Assembly: GCF_000317125.1 (NCBI RefSeq)
Contig: NC_019695.1
Location: forward strand, 1,414,336-1,478,335
Direction: 5' to 3'
From: Chroococcidiopsis thermalis PCC 7203
GTDB taxonomy: Bacteria; Cyanobacteriota; Cyanobacteriia; Cyanobacteriales; Chroococcidiopsidaceae
Length of the DNA stretch: 64,000 bases
Under the pieces are notes generated by a model. The model did not search any database, was not told the DNA's origin, and was given only the letters and a program-made list of their open reading frames with translations. Positions 25,650 through 33,257 of this stretch are shown here, in pieces; the first letter of the stretch is position 1, and each line of letters starts with the position of its first letter. Position numbers and translations under genes: made by a program.

Positions 25650-26786
25650 ATGCTTTGTCTGTCCGTAGCCCCAGCACAGGTAATCCGCGCTCCGCAAGCC
25701 TTAGAAGCAGCTGGAAGCGCGATCGCGCGTTTAGGTCATCGTCCTCTGATTGTAGGAGGCGATCGCTCTCTTGTTGCCGTCCAATCTCGCTTAAAGTCTG
25801 TATTGGAAGCGCAAAAATTGAAATTTACCCAAGCAAGCTACGGTAGAGATTGCAGCGAGGCGAGTTTAGCGGCGTTAAAACAAGCGGTAGCAGCACACCA
25901 AGCCGATCTGATTATTGGTGTTGGTGGTGGTAAAGCCTTAGATGCGGCGAAATTATTGGCGTATCAGTGCGAGTTGCCTGTCGTCACGATTCCGACTTCG
26001 GCGGCTACTTGTGCGGCTTGGACGGCTCTTTCTAACGTCTACTCGGAAGACGGAGCATTTTTGTATGATGTCAGCCTGCCCAATTGCCCTAATTTACTCA
26101 TCCTAGATTACGATTTGGTGCAAACTGCTCCCAGACATACTTTAGTCGCTGGCATTGGAGATGCGATCGCCAAATGGTACGAAGCCTCTGTGAGTAGCGG
26201 ACACTCAGAGCAAACTTTAATTATTGCTGCCGTGCAACAAGCTAGGGTACTGCGCGATATTTTATTTCAAAAATCCGCCACTGCTTTACAAGCACCAGGT
26301 AGTGAAGTTTGGCGGGAAGTAGTCGATGCTACAGTTTTACTCGCAGGAGTTATTGGTGGTTTAGGGGGCGCGCAATGCCGTACTGTAGCTGCTCACGCCG
26401 TCCACAATGGTTTAACTCACCTGCCGATTCACAGCAGCATTCACGGCGAAAAAGTTAGCTACGGCATCTTAGTCCAGTTGCGGTTAGAGGAAATGGTACA
26501 GGGCAATCAACTGGCAGCTACCGCACGACAACAGTTACTTAAGTTTTATACCGAAATTGGACTACCCCAAACTCTTGCAGACTTGGGACTGGAAAATATT
26601 ACGATTACCCAACTCAAACAAGCGGCAGAAATCGCTTTAAATCCCAAATCTGACATTCATCGGCTACCCTTTAAAGTTGTTACAGAACAATTGATGGCGG
26701 CGATGGTTTCTACTACGGCTCCGGCTAACAGTAATCCCATCAACCCCATCACTACAAATCTCGTCAACGAAGAGGTAGCTCAATGA
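25650..26786 (+). CDS. Iron-containing alcohol dehydrogenase family protein (GldA-like)
   Basis: The 378-residue NAD(P)-dependent enzyme has a Rossmann-like N-terminal half with the GVGGGKALDAAK dinucleotide motif (about 90-101). The helical C-terminal half carries the metal ligands: Asp in GIGDAIAKWYEAS, His in AAHAVHNGL and His in SSIHGEKVSYG. Length and motifs match glycerol dehydrogenase relatives, but the substrate cannot be read from the sequence. The C-terminal 20 residues are Asn/Pro-rich. It overlaps the aminotransferase by ATGA, so the two are coupled. A joint alcohol or amino-acid route is possible but unproven. Confidence 0.85.
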   Translation: MLCLSVAPAQVIRAPQALEAAGSAIARLGHRPLIVGGDRSLVAVQSRLKSVLEAQKLKFTQASYGRDCSEASLAALKQAVAAHQADLIIGVGGGKALDAAKLLAYQCELPVVTIPTSAATCAAWTALSNVYSEDGAFLYDVSLPNCPNLLILDYDLVQTAPRHTLVAGIGDAIAKWYEASVSSGHSEQTLIIAAVQQARVLRDILFQKSATALQAPGSEVWREVVDATVLLAGVIGGLGGAQCRTVAAHAVHNGLTHLPIHSSIHGEKVSYGILVQLRLEEMVQGNQLAATARQQLLKFYTEIGLPQTLADLGLENITITQLKQAAEIALNPKSDIHRLPFKVVTEQLMAAMVSTTAPANSNPINPITTNLVNEEVAQ

Positions 26787-27994
26787 GCTTGGATTGGATT
26801 AGTCCGGCGGATCGCGTCCGGGCGCTACCACAGTATGTATTTGCTCGATTAGATGAATTAAAAGCGAAAGCCAGAGAACAAGGGATCGATTTAATTGATT
26901 TGGGGATGGGAAACCCCGACGGCACAGCACCTCAGCCCGTAATCGATGCGGCGATCGCCGCATTAAAAAACCCCGCCAACCACGGTTATCCCCCGTTTGA
27001 AGGTACGGCAAGTTTTCGACGGGCAATTACAAATTGGTATCATCGCCGCTATGGTGTGAATCTCGATCCTGATAGCGAAGCGTTACCGCTACTCGGTTCT
27101 AAAGAAGGATTGGGACACTTAGCGATCGCCTATATTAACCCTGGCGATGTCGTACTAGTCCCCTCACCCTCTTATCCCGTCCATTTTCGCGGTCCCATTA
27201 TTGCAGGCGGAGAGATTTATAGCCTCATCCTCAAACCAGAAAATGATTGGCTGATCGATCTAGCAGCAATTCCCGATGCAGTAGCCGAAAAAGCCAAAAT
27301 TCTCTACTTCAACTATCCCAGCAATCCCACCGCCGCTACAGCTCCCCGCGAATTTTTTGAAGACATTGTTGCCTTTGCTCGTAAATACGAAATTTTATTA
27401 GTGCATGACTTATGTTATGCCGAATTAGCTTTTGATGGTTATCAACCTACCAGCTTATTAGAAATACCAGGTGCAAAAGATATCGGTGTAGAATTTCACA
27501 CCATGTCAAAAACCTATAATATGGCAGGTTGGCGCGTGGGATTTGTGGTAGGAAATAGCCACATTATTCAAGGTTTGCGGACGTTAAAAACGAATTTAGA
27601 TTATGGTATTTTTGCCGCATTGCAAACAGCCGCTGAAACAGCTTTACAACTCCCAGATGAATATTTACATCAAGTCCAAGAACGCTACTGTCGCCGCCGT
27701 GACTTTCTGATTCAAGGATTAGCAGAATTAGGTTGGAACATCCCAAAAACCAAAGCAACGATGTATTTGTGGATTCCTTGCCCACCTGGGATGGGTTCTA
27801 CAGACTTTGCTTTATCTGTATTGCAGCAAACTGGCGTTGTCGTCACACCAGGAAATGCTTTTGGCGTAGGCGGAGAAGGATACGTGCGGATTAGTTTAAT
27901 TTTAGAATGCGATCGCTTGGGCGAAGCCTTACGCAGGTTTAAGCAAGCAGGTATTAGATATTCAGCGACAGAATGTTTACCCTCGTTGTCTTGA
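26783..27994 (+). CDS. PLP-dependent class I/II aminotransferase (aspartate/AlaC-like)
   Basis: The 403-residue fold-type I aminotransferase has the PLP lysine in HTMSKTYNMAGWRVGF. Other visible motifs are DLGMGNPDG at the N-terminus, NYPSNPTAA for the carboxylate pocket, and EGYVRISLILE near the C-terminus. In cyanobacteria this family is annotated either as aspartate aminotransferase or as LL-diaminopimelate aminotransferase-like, and motifs alone do not decide. It starts inside the preceding dehydrogenase stop. A short opposite-strand relic overlaps its last 6 codons. Confidence 0.88.
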   Translation: MSLDWISPADRVRALPQYVFARLDELKAKAREQGIDLIDLGMGNPDGTAPQPVIDAAIAALKNPANHGYPPFEGTASFRRAITNWYHRRYGVNLDPDSEALPLLGSKEGLGHLAIAYINPGDVVLVPSPSYPVHFRGPIIAGGEIYSLILKPENDWLIDLAAIPDAVAEKAKILYFNYPSNPTAATAPREFFEDIVAFARKYEILLVHDLCYAELAFDGYQPTSLLEIPGAKDIGVEFHTMSKTYNMAGWRVGFVVGNSHIIQGLRTLKTNLDYGIFAALQTAAETALQLPDEYLHQVQERYCRRRDFLIQGLAELGWNIPKTKATMYLWIPCPPGMGSTDFALSVLQQTGVVVTPGNAFGVGGEGYVRISLILECDRLGEALRRFKQAGIRYSATECLPSLS

Positions 27995-28150
27995 CTTCTG
28001 GACTTGAGCTTTATCTTGCCATTTTTCTAATAAAGCAGTTAGTCCTTCGCTACTTTCTCGCATCTTTTGTTCGGCTATGCTGGCAAGCTTTAATATTTCT
28101 CTAAGTTAGTTTTCATCTAGTAGACGAAACGGAAGGTTTTGCTCCGACAT
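27977..28150 (-). pseudogene. Candidate relic of a small gene with in-frame stop
   Basis: On the minus strand an ATG at 28150 opens MSEQNLPFRLLDEN, then an in-frame TAA (28106-28108) interrupts. The same frame continues with LREILKLASIAEQKMRESSEG and a Lys/Gln-rich end to a TAA at 27977-27979. Helix-like composition on both sides of the stop suggests a former protein of about 57 residues, unknown in function. It could also be chance, since it is short. Confidence 0.35.
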
Positions 28151-28171
28151 GACGATTCCTTTGCTTGGCTA

Positions 28172-28654
28172 ATGAAAAAATTTGTAAAAACTATTATTTT
28201 AATACTTATTACTCTGCATGTAGCATGGTCGGTTTATGAATACTTTTGGTACAGTAGTCTTATTCCTGCAAAAATTGGGATAGCCTACCCCATAAATATT
28301 AGCGGTCAGAGCGATTTGCGAGAGGGTTGTGGCACAGCTATATTTGGCATAACAAATGCAACTGCGGATGCCATTTCCCGTCAAGGAATTGATTTTTTTA
28401 GCGACGCTATCTATTCCAGAAGAAGCAAAGATCTCTACTACACCTATAGAGCGTGGAAAGAAACACCAGTTCCCAAGACATGGACTAGTGAAGGCGCTTG
28501 GCCAGGGTTGGGCTGTTCGAGTGTAAGTCGCTCGCTGTTACGTCAAATCCTTCTCGCTGCTTCTAAAAAAGGAAGTTACTACTCCACTAAAGATGAAGCA
28601 TGGATTATTGTTATTCCAAGCCTTAAATTGGTGGTATTTTCTTATTTTGGCTAG
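28172..28654 (+). CDS. Hypothetical membrane-anchored protein
   Basis: I do not recognise this family. The product of about 160 residues has one N-terminal hydrophobic segment (about residues 4-25, KKFVKTIILILITLHVAWSV) and a soluble part with two Cys (REGCGTAIFGI and GLGCSSVSR) that could form a disulfide outside the membrane. The open frame extends to a TTG at 28139; ATG 28172 gives a more usual signal-anchor start. Neighbours give no functional hint. Confidence 0.6.
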   Translation: MKKFVKTIILILITLHVAWSVYEYFWYSSLIPAKIGIAYPINISGQSDLREGCGTAIFGITNATADAISRQGIDFFSDAIYSRRSKDLYYTYRAWKETPVPKTWTSEGAWPGLGCSSVSRSLLRQILLAASKKGSYYSTKDEAWIIVIPSLKLVVFSYFG

Positions 28655-28734
28655 TCCCACTAATCCAAATGCTATGTTTATAAAATCTATTATGAGTAGA
28701 GATGATTTTCAACAAAATTCAATTTTTGTCAAAA

Positions 28735-28761
28735 AATAAGGTGGGCAATACCCACCTTATT
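28735..28761. terminator. Hairpin, GGTGGGCAATACCC family, likely terminator
   Basis: AATAAGGTGGG and CCCACCTTATT form an 11-bp stem with a 5-base loop, followed by an AATTTTTG run. It lies 80 bp after the hypothetical membrane protein gene. It belongs to the same dispersed family as 5680 and 13774, so terminator use may be secondary. Confidence 0.6.
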
Positions 28762-28788
28762 ATCTAATTTTTGCTTGAAAGGTTTTTA

Positions 28789-28893
28789 TCAAGAATAAGC
28801 CCAAATAAAAAATAATAAAAAGCCAAAAAATAGACCCGTGCAGCTAAATAAAATTAAAGCAGTAATTTCTTCTAATTCTTTTTCAAACGTCAT
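28789..28893 (-). CDS. Possible 34-residue single-helix membrane peptide
   Basis: A short frame from ATG 28893 to TGA 28789 encodes MTFEKELEEITA, then a strongly hydrophobic helix of about 21 residues ending FFIWAYS. An acidic N-terminal arm plus one membrane helix is the pattern of small photosynthetic or respiratory complex subunits, but I cannot match it to a known one. There is no strong ribosome site. It may be chance. Confidence 0.35.
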   Translation of the reverse strand: MTFEKELEEITALILFSCTGLFFGFLLFFIWAYS

Positions 28894-29236
28894 AATTATT
28901 TTTCAGAGATTTGCTATCGTCTTCACTGGCACAGAGCCAAATATAGAATAATTGATTTTTCTCAGGTTTCAGACTGGAAGAATTACCGAAGTTCGTATGA
29001 AAGATTAGTGATTAAAAGCTGTTGTTGTGTAAAAAGTTTAAATTGGTAGCTAAATTAATAAGAAGAGGTAAAGCGATCGCACCGTTGCTGATGCAAATAA
29101 ATCTATGGAAATTCTCAATTGACTTTAGCAACGAATAGATCTCTAAATATGTAAAGAAGTCTAAAGAATTTTAATTTTTCTATTAAATTTCACACATTTG
29201 TTCTCGGTTTGTTCAAAATCGTATTATGAGCAGCAA

Positions 29237-29259
29237 CTCAAATTCGTTACGAGTTTGAG
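29237..29259. promoter_or_regulatory. Palindrome upstream of ferritin-like gene
   Basis: CTCAAATTCG, TTA, CGAGTTTGAG form a 10-bp inverted repeat with one mismatch, 84 bp before the start codon. Its place suggests an operator or a leader hairpin. It does not resemble the Fur or Zur box seen at 52520. Confidence 0.5.
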
Positions 29260-29342
29260 ATAAGCCGATTGAAAGAGATTGCCTATATATCTTTAACAAA
29301 AGACTTTTAACAAATCCCGATAAAAAAGGGAGGAGGGACACT

Positions 29343-30020
29343 ATGGCTAAGATTGCCCAGGAAGTCGTTCAGAAGTCTGGTGTGAATGTAGAAGAGTTGG
29401 TACAGAAGCTCGTCCGTGCCGCGTCTGCTGAATTTACAACTTACTACTACTACACAATTCTGCGGGTTAATGCCATTGGTTTTGAAGGAGAAGGACTCAA
29501 AGAAATCATCGAGGATGCAAGATTAGAAGACCGCAATCACTTTGAGGCTTTAGTACCGCGAATCTATGAATTAGGCGGACAGTTACCAAGGGATATTCGA
29601 GACTTTTCTAACGAAGCCGCTTGTCCAGATGCTTACTTGCCTGAATGGAATCGTGGTAATGGCAAATCCACGCCACGAGTTGGCTTTACCAGCGGCGGAA
29701 GCGAGGAATCAAAAGAAGCAGTCTCAGAAGTACAGCAGGCAATGCAACAAGGTGATATTAGACCAATGCTTCAGGTTTTGGTAGAGGCAGAACGGTGTGC
29801 TATTCGCGTTTACACTGAGATTTGCAACATGACCTTTGGCAAAGACCACCGCACCTATGAGCTGTCCTTGGCTATTCTCAACGAGGAAATCGAACACGAA
29901 GCTTGGTTCTCCGAGTTTTTAGGTGAAGGTCCTTCCGGTCACATCCGTAGAGGCGCACCAGGAGAATCGCCCTACACTTCGCGCTTTTTAGTCGCACCAT
30001 CCAACGGTCACAAACTGTAG
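29343..30020 (+). CDS. Ferritin-like / DpsL-type di-iron protein
   Basis: The 225-residue four-helix protein carries two iron-binding halves. The first has Glu in [11 protein letters not shown] and an ExxH in [10 protein letters not shown]. The second has Glu in [14 protein letters not shown] and [16 protein letters not shown]. This arrangement resembles ferritin/Dps-like (DpsL) proteins, which oxidise and store iron and shield DNA from peroxide. The tail [12 protein letters not shown] is a conserved extension. A very strong GGGAGGAGG ribosome site lies 5 bp before ATG, implying high expression. It heads the metal-related stretch, with a Rieske protein next. Confidence 0.8.
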   Translation: MAKIAQEVVQKSGVNVEELVQKLVRAASAEFTTYYYYTILRVNAIGFEGEGLKEIIEDARLEDRNHFEALVPRIYELGGQLPRDIRDFSNEAACPDAYLPEWNRGNGKSTPRVGFTSGGSEESKEAVSEVQQAMQQGDIRPMLQVLVEAERCAIRVYTEICNMTFGKDHRTYELSLAILNEEIEHEAWFSEFLGEGPSGHIRRGAPGESPYTSRFLVAPSNGHKL

Positions 30021-30023
30021 AGA

Positions 30024-30051
30024 GTAGAGACGCGCCACGGCGCGTCTCTAC
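30024..30051. terminator. Perfect palindrome, GTAGAGACG family, likely attenuator/terminator
   Basis: Perfect 13-bp arms GTAGAGACGCGCC and GGCGCGTCTCTAC with a 2-base centre start 4 bp after the ferritin-like stop and end 15 bp before the Rieske start. A hairpin this stable would reduce read-through. It shares the outer GTAGAGACG arms with the repeats at 1681, 40372 and 50804. Confidence 0.75.
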
Positions 30052-30065
30052 TGCAAAATCTTGCT

Positions 30066-30425
30066 ATGACTGAATTTATCAAAGTTACTAAACTCAGTGC
30101 TGTGTCTCCAGGCACGATGCAGGTTGTGGAAGTTGGAGATATACGCTTGCTGTTAGTGAATTTAGATGGAGAGATCTACGCTCTAGCCACCCAATGTCCT
30201 CATCAAGATGGTCCTCTGGAGCAAGGAACGCTGTGGGGAGACAAGATCGAATGTCCTTGGCATCATTACCTCTACGATGTCAGAACTGGAGCCAATGTTT
30301 ATCCCCGCAACGTTTATCCATCTGACTTGACTGAACTAGAGCGAGATTTACAGCCTGTACGCTGTTATCCAAGTCGCGCGATCGGGGATGAGATTTTTGT
30401 AAGTATAGAAGGAGACTCCCGATGA
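30066..30425 (+). CDS. Rieske-type [2Fe-2S] ferredoxin
   Basis: The 119-residue soluble Rieske protein has both cluster-binding motifs: C44-P-H46 (ATQCPHQDG) and C63-P-W-H66 (IECPWHHYLYD), 16 residues apart. Its size matches stand-alone Rieske ferredoxins that pass electrons to oxygenases or reductases. It lacks the membrane helix of the cytochrome b6f Rieske subunit. It sits between the ferritin-like gene and the pentapeptide gene, whose start overlaps its stop by four bases. Its redox partner is not evident in the window. Confidence 0.88.
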   Translation: MTEFIKVTKLSAVSPGTMQVVEVGDIRLLLVNLDGEIYALATQCPHQDGPLEQGTLWGDKIECPWHHYLYDVRTGANVYPRNVYPSDLTELERDLQPVRCYPSRAIGDEIFVSIEGDSR

Positions 30426-30973
30426 ATTTTGGATCGATGCGATCGCCTTTTGGTTGGGATACGAACCGCGATAGTATGGATGCCGCAGCACTCGTTAGTC
30501 GCTACAACCAGGGAGAGCGAGATTTTCGCGAAGTGCATTTGAGCGGCGTGAACTTGTGGAAAGTGAATTTGAGCGAAGCAGATTTTAGTGGTGCAGATCT
30601 AGTAGGAGTTGACTTCAGCGAAGCAAACTTAGCTGGAGTTAACTTGAGTGGAGCAAATCTGACTGGAACAAATTTGCGTCATGCCAACTTGACCGATGCC
30701 AAATTGATTTTAGCAACGCTGCGGGGAGCCAATTTAGAACGGGTGGAGCTAATTAAGGCAAACCTCTCCCAAGCAGATTTAAGTTGGGCAAACTTAAGCC
30801 AAGCTAACCTGAGCGGCGCAAATTTAACCGGAGCGAATTTAGTCGATGCCAAAATGGAAGGGTTAATTTTGCGGGGAGCTAACCTAAAACGAGCAAAACT
30901 AAAATCTCAACTGCAAGATGAGCGAATAGATTTAGCTTGGGCAATCATGCCAGATGGATTAATTCACGGTTGA
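30422..30973 (+). CDS. Pentapeptide-repeat protein
   Basis: The 183-residue protein has roughly 20 A(D/N)LxG-type pentapeptides between residues about 40 and 160 (for example LSEADFSGADL and NLSGANLTGTNL). Such repeats fold as a right-handed quadrilateral beta-helix. Cyanobacterial genomes hold dozens of these, mostly without known role. There is no signal peptide. Its ATG overlaps the Rieske stop (ATGA), so the two are translated together. Confidence 0.9.
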   Translation: MNFGSMRSPFGWDTNRDSMDAAALVSRYNQGERDFREVHLSGVNLWKVNLSEADFSGADLVGVDFSEANLAGVNLSGANLTGTNLRHANLTDAKLILATLRGANLERVELIKANLSQADLSWANLSQANLSGANLTGANLVDAKMEGLILRGANLKRAKLKSQLQDERIDLAWAIMPDGLIHG

Positions 30974-31094
30974 ATTGAGCAAGAGCGATCGCATATGTAC
31001 GACAGCTTGTCTTTTGACTGAAGCAAAAGTTTTACCTAGAGTAATGAGTTGCAGTCAAAAACATGTACTTTCAGATCTCTGGCAATTAGACAGC

Positions 31095-31571
31095 ATGTTT
31101 AAGCGATCGCTCCTCGTACTCGCTACCGTTGGCGTTACCATTTTGGCGAACAACGCTGAAATGACGGCTCATAACCACGATCCCACATCCGAGCCTCATT
31201 CCCACACCAGTAAAGACCCCCATCATCAGATGAGGGAAATTTCCGCAGGCGAACCCATCCCAACGGTGAAACTGGTGGTGCATCCCGACACCATGCGCGG
31301 GTACAACCTAGAAGTGCAAACGACCAACTTCAAATTTGCGCCAGAAGAAGTTAACAAAGCAGCAAAACCAGGAGAAGGTCACGCCCATCTTTACGTTAAC
31401 GGCAAAAAAATCACTCGTTTATATAGCTCTTGGTATTATTTAGACAATCTCAAACCTGGTAAAAACGAAATTAGGGTTAGCTTGAATGCTAACAACCATC
31501 AGGTCTTAGCTCACAACGGTAAGATGATAGAAGCTACGCAAATCGTAGAAGTACCCGCAACCAAAAAGTAG
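31095..31571 (+). CDS. His-rich secreted protein, possible metal binder
   Basis: The protein is about 158 residues from the ATG at 31095 (MFKRSLLVLATVGV). The open frame extends back to 30975, but only this start gives a clean signal peptide. Just after the predicted signal, residues 26-44 contain six His (26, 28, 35, 37, 43, 44). A beta-rich domain follows with HAHLYVNGKKITRLYSSWYYL and Asn/His pairs near the end. I do not recognise a named family. The His cluster and the next genes suggest periplasmic copper or another transition metal. Confidence 0.6.
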   Translation: MFKRSLLVLATVGVTILANNAEMTAHNHDPTSEPHSHTSKDPHHQMREISAGEPIPTVKLVVHPDTMRGYNLEVQTTNFKFAPEEVNKAAKPGEGHAHLYVNGKKITRLYSSWYYLDNLKPGKNEIRVSLNANNHQVLAHNGKMIEATQIVEVPATKK

Positions 31572-31591
31572 AAATTTTTAACTTTTAACTT

Positions 31592-32809
31592 TTGACTTTT
31601 GACCTTCTACTGATAATGTCCCTCGGTTTCTTGGGAAGTTTCGGACACTGCGTCGGGATGTGTGGACCCCTAACAGTGGCGTTTTCCCTATCAGGTCAAC
31701 AAGACAAACCGAAATGGCAGCAGCAAGTCTATTTTCATACTCTATTAAATTTAGGGCGGATAATTAGTTACGTTCTCGTCGGTGCGGCAATTGGGGCGAT
31801 TGGTTCGATCGCGATCGCCAGCGGACAAATGGCAGGCATCGGAAGCGAAGTACGGCGCTGGCTGGCAACACTGACGGGAATCATGCTCATTTTATTTGGT
31901 TTAGCGCAAATTAACCCCCAATTTATCCACCTTCCCCTGCTACACCCCCTGACGCACGGTAAATGGCACGATCGCCTGAGTCGGGGTATGGTCAATCTAT
32001 CTTTTAAAACACAATGGTGGACACCCGCAGGCTTGGGTTTAGTGTGGGGCTTAATGCCCTGTGGGTTTTTGTATGCGGCTCAAATTAAAGCGGCGGAAAC
32101 GGGACAATTATGGCAAGGTGCAGCCACGATGCTCGCTTTTGGCATTGGCACTCTACCGATGATGCTAGGGGTAGGAGTCTCCACATCTTTTTTAAGTCGC
32201 GATCGCCGCAGTCAATTATTTCGCTTAGGTGGCTGGATTACAGTAGCAATTGGGGCGATTACCCTACTACGAACTGGGGATACGATGACTGACTATACAG
32301 GTCATGCATCCCTATTCTGCCTAATGCTAGCTCTGATTGCCCGTCCCATCAGCCGTTTGTGGGCTGCGCCCTTACAATATCGCCGCGTCTTAGGCGTGGG
32401 AGCCTTCGTACTCGCTTTGGCGCATACAACTCACATGATGGCGCATACGCTGGACTGGAATTTAGAAGCATTTGCTTTCCTGTTACCCACCCATCAAATC
32501 AGTTTAATCTTGGGATTTGTTGCGATTATCTTGATGACTCCGGCAGCAATTACGAGTTGCGATCGCGCCCAAAAATTCTTAGGCACGCGCTGGCGACAAA
32601 TTCATTTATTAGGAATTCCCGCCACAATTTTGAGTTCAGCTCATGCGGTGCTGATTGGTTCTCACTATTTAGGTAGCGTGAGTGAAAGCAGTCAGTTCTA
32701 TGCAAGTCTCTTGGGAGTTGCCACTGTGGGAGTATTGCTCGTGCGATCGCGTTGGTTTTGGTCAATTTTCCATATAGAAAAATACTATGTTTCAGCCAAA
32801 AAATCTTAG
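31592..32809 (+). CDS. SafE/UreH-like transporter fused to a ferric-reductase-like membrane domain
   Basis: This is a 405-residue polytopic membrane protein. Residues about 1-225 resemble the SafE/UreH-type branch of TauE/SafE proteins, with GSFGHCVGMCGPLT in TM1 and GLMPCGFLYAA in a later helix; such Cys/Met motifs suggest metal or thiol handling. Residues about 230-400 look like a ferric-reductase/MsrQ-type heme domain: AHTTHMMAH, then RWRQIHLLGIPATILSSAHAVL, giving paired His. The frame starts at TTG 31592 in a CTTTTGAC repeat. ATG 31616 (MSLGFLGSF) is the alternative but would shorten TM1. It lies between two small secreted-protein genes. Confidence 0.7.
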   Translation: MTFDLLLIMSLGFLGSFGHCVGMCGPLTVAFSLSGQQDKPKWQQQVYFHTLLNLGRIISYVLVGAAIGAIGSIAIASGQMAGIGSEVRRWLATLTGIMLILFGLAQINPQFIHLPLLHPLTHGKWHDRLSRGMVNLSFKTQWWTPAGLGLVWGLMPCGFLYAAQIKAAETGQLWQGAATMLAFGIGTLPMMLGVGVSTSFLSRDRRSQLFRLGGWITVAIGAITLLRTGDTMTDYTGHASLFCLMLALIARPISRLWAAPLQYRRVLGVGAFVLALAHTTHMMAHTLDWNLEAFAFLLPTHQISLILGFVAIILMTPAAITSCDRAQKFLGTRWRQIHLLGIPATILSSAHAVLIGSHYLGSVSESSQFYASLLGVATVGVLLVRSRWFWSIFHIEKYYVSAKKS

Positions 32810-33248
32810 TAACTACATTCAATGGTTATTACTCAGCGTACTAGCAACAGGAGCGATCGCGACTGAGGCGATCGCCCATAAAGTAGAAATCTCCGGCGAT
32901 GTCGGCGGGACAATTCACCTCGAACCTAACGACAATCCCCAAGCAGGAAAAGCAACACTCGCTTGGATCGCACTCACACGTAAAGGCGGACAAACAATTC
33001 CCCTTCAGCAGTGTAATTGCCAACTAGCAGTCTATGCCGAACCGCGCCAGAAAAATGCTGCACCACTATTACAACCGTCACTCAAAGCCGTGACAGCCGA
33101 GAAATATCAAGGCATTCCTGGCGCGGAAATTATTTTTCCCAAACCCGGTGCTTATCAGGTGGAATTGAAAGGGACTCCTAAAGCCGGAGCTAATTTCAAA
33201 CCGTTTCAGCTCAATTTTGATGTCACCGTTGCCGCTACAGCGCGATAG
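32787..33248 (+). CDS. Small secreted protein with predicted mature N-terminal His
   Basis: The 153-residue product has a signal peptide with an AxA site (ATEAIA, cleavage after residue 30), leaving His31 as the first mature residue (HKVEISGDVGG). The rest is a predicted beta-sandwich with a CNC pair (QQCNCQLAVYAEP) and repeated Pro/Gly turns. A free N-terminal His is the key ligand of copper sites in CopC-like and histidine-brace proteins, so copper binding is a reasonable guess, not a finding. The start lies 23 bp inside the preceding gene, so the two are co-translated. I cannot name the family. Confidence 0.6.
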   Translation: MFQPKNLSNYIQWLLLSVLATGAIATEAIAHKVEISGDVGGTIHLEPNDNPQAGKATLAWIALTRKGGQTIPLQQCNCQLAVYAEPRQKNAAPLLQPSLKAVTAEKYQGIPGAEIIFPKPGAYQVELKGTPKAGANFKPFQLNFDVTVAATAR

Positions 33249-33257
33249 CGACCCCGA

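Larger units (their letters stand above)
28655..29342. other. Long spacer upstream of ferritin-like gene
   Basis: About 690 bp. It contains the hairpin at 28735-28761, a possible 34-residue membrane peptide on the minus strand (28789-28893), a palindrome at 29237-29259 and a strong ribosome site before 29343. The region 28900-29230 is AT-rich and otherwise featureless to me. Confidence 0.6.
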
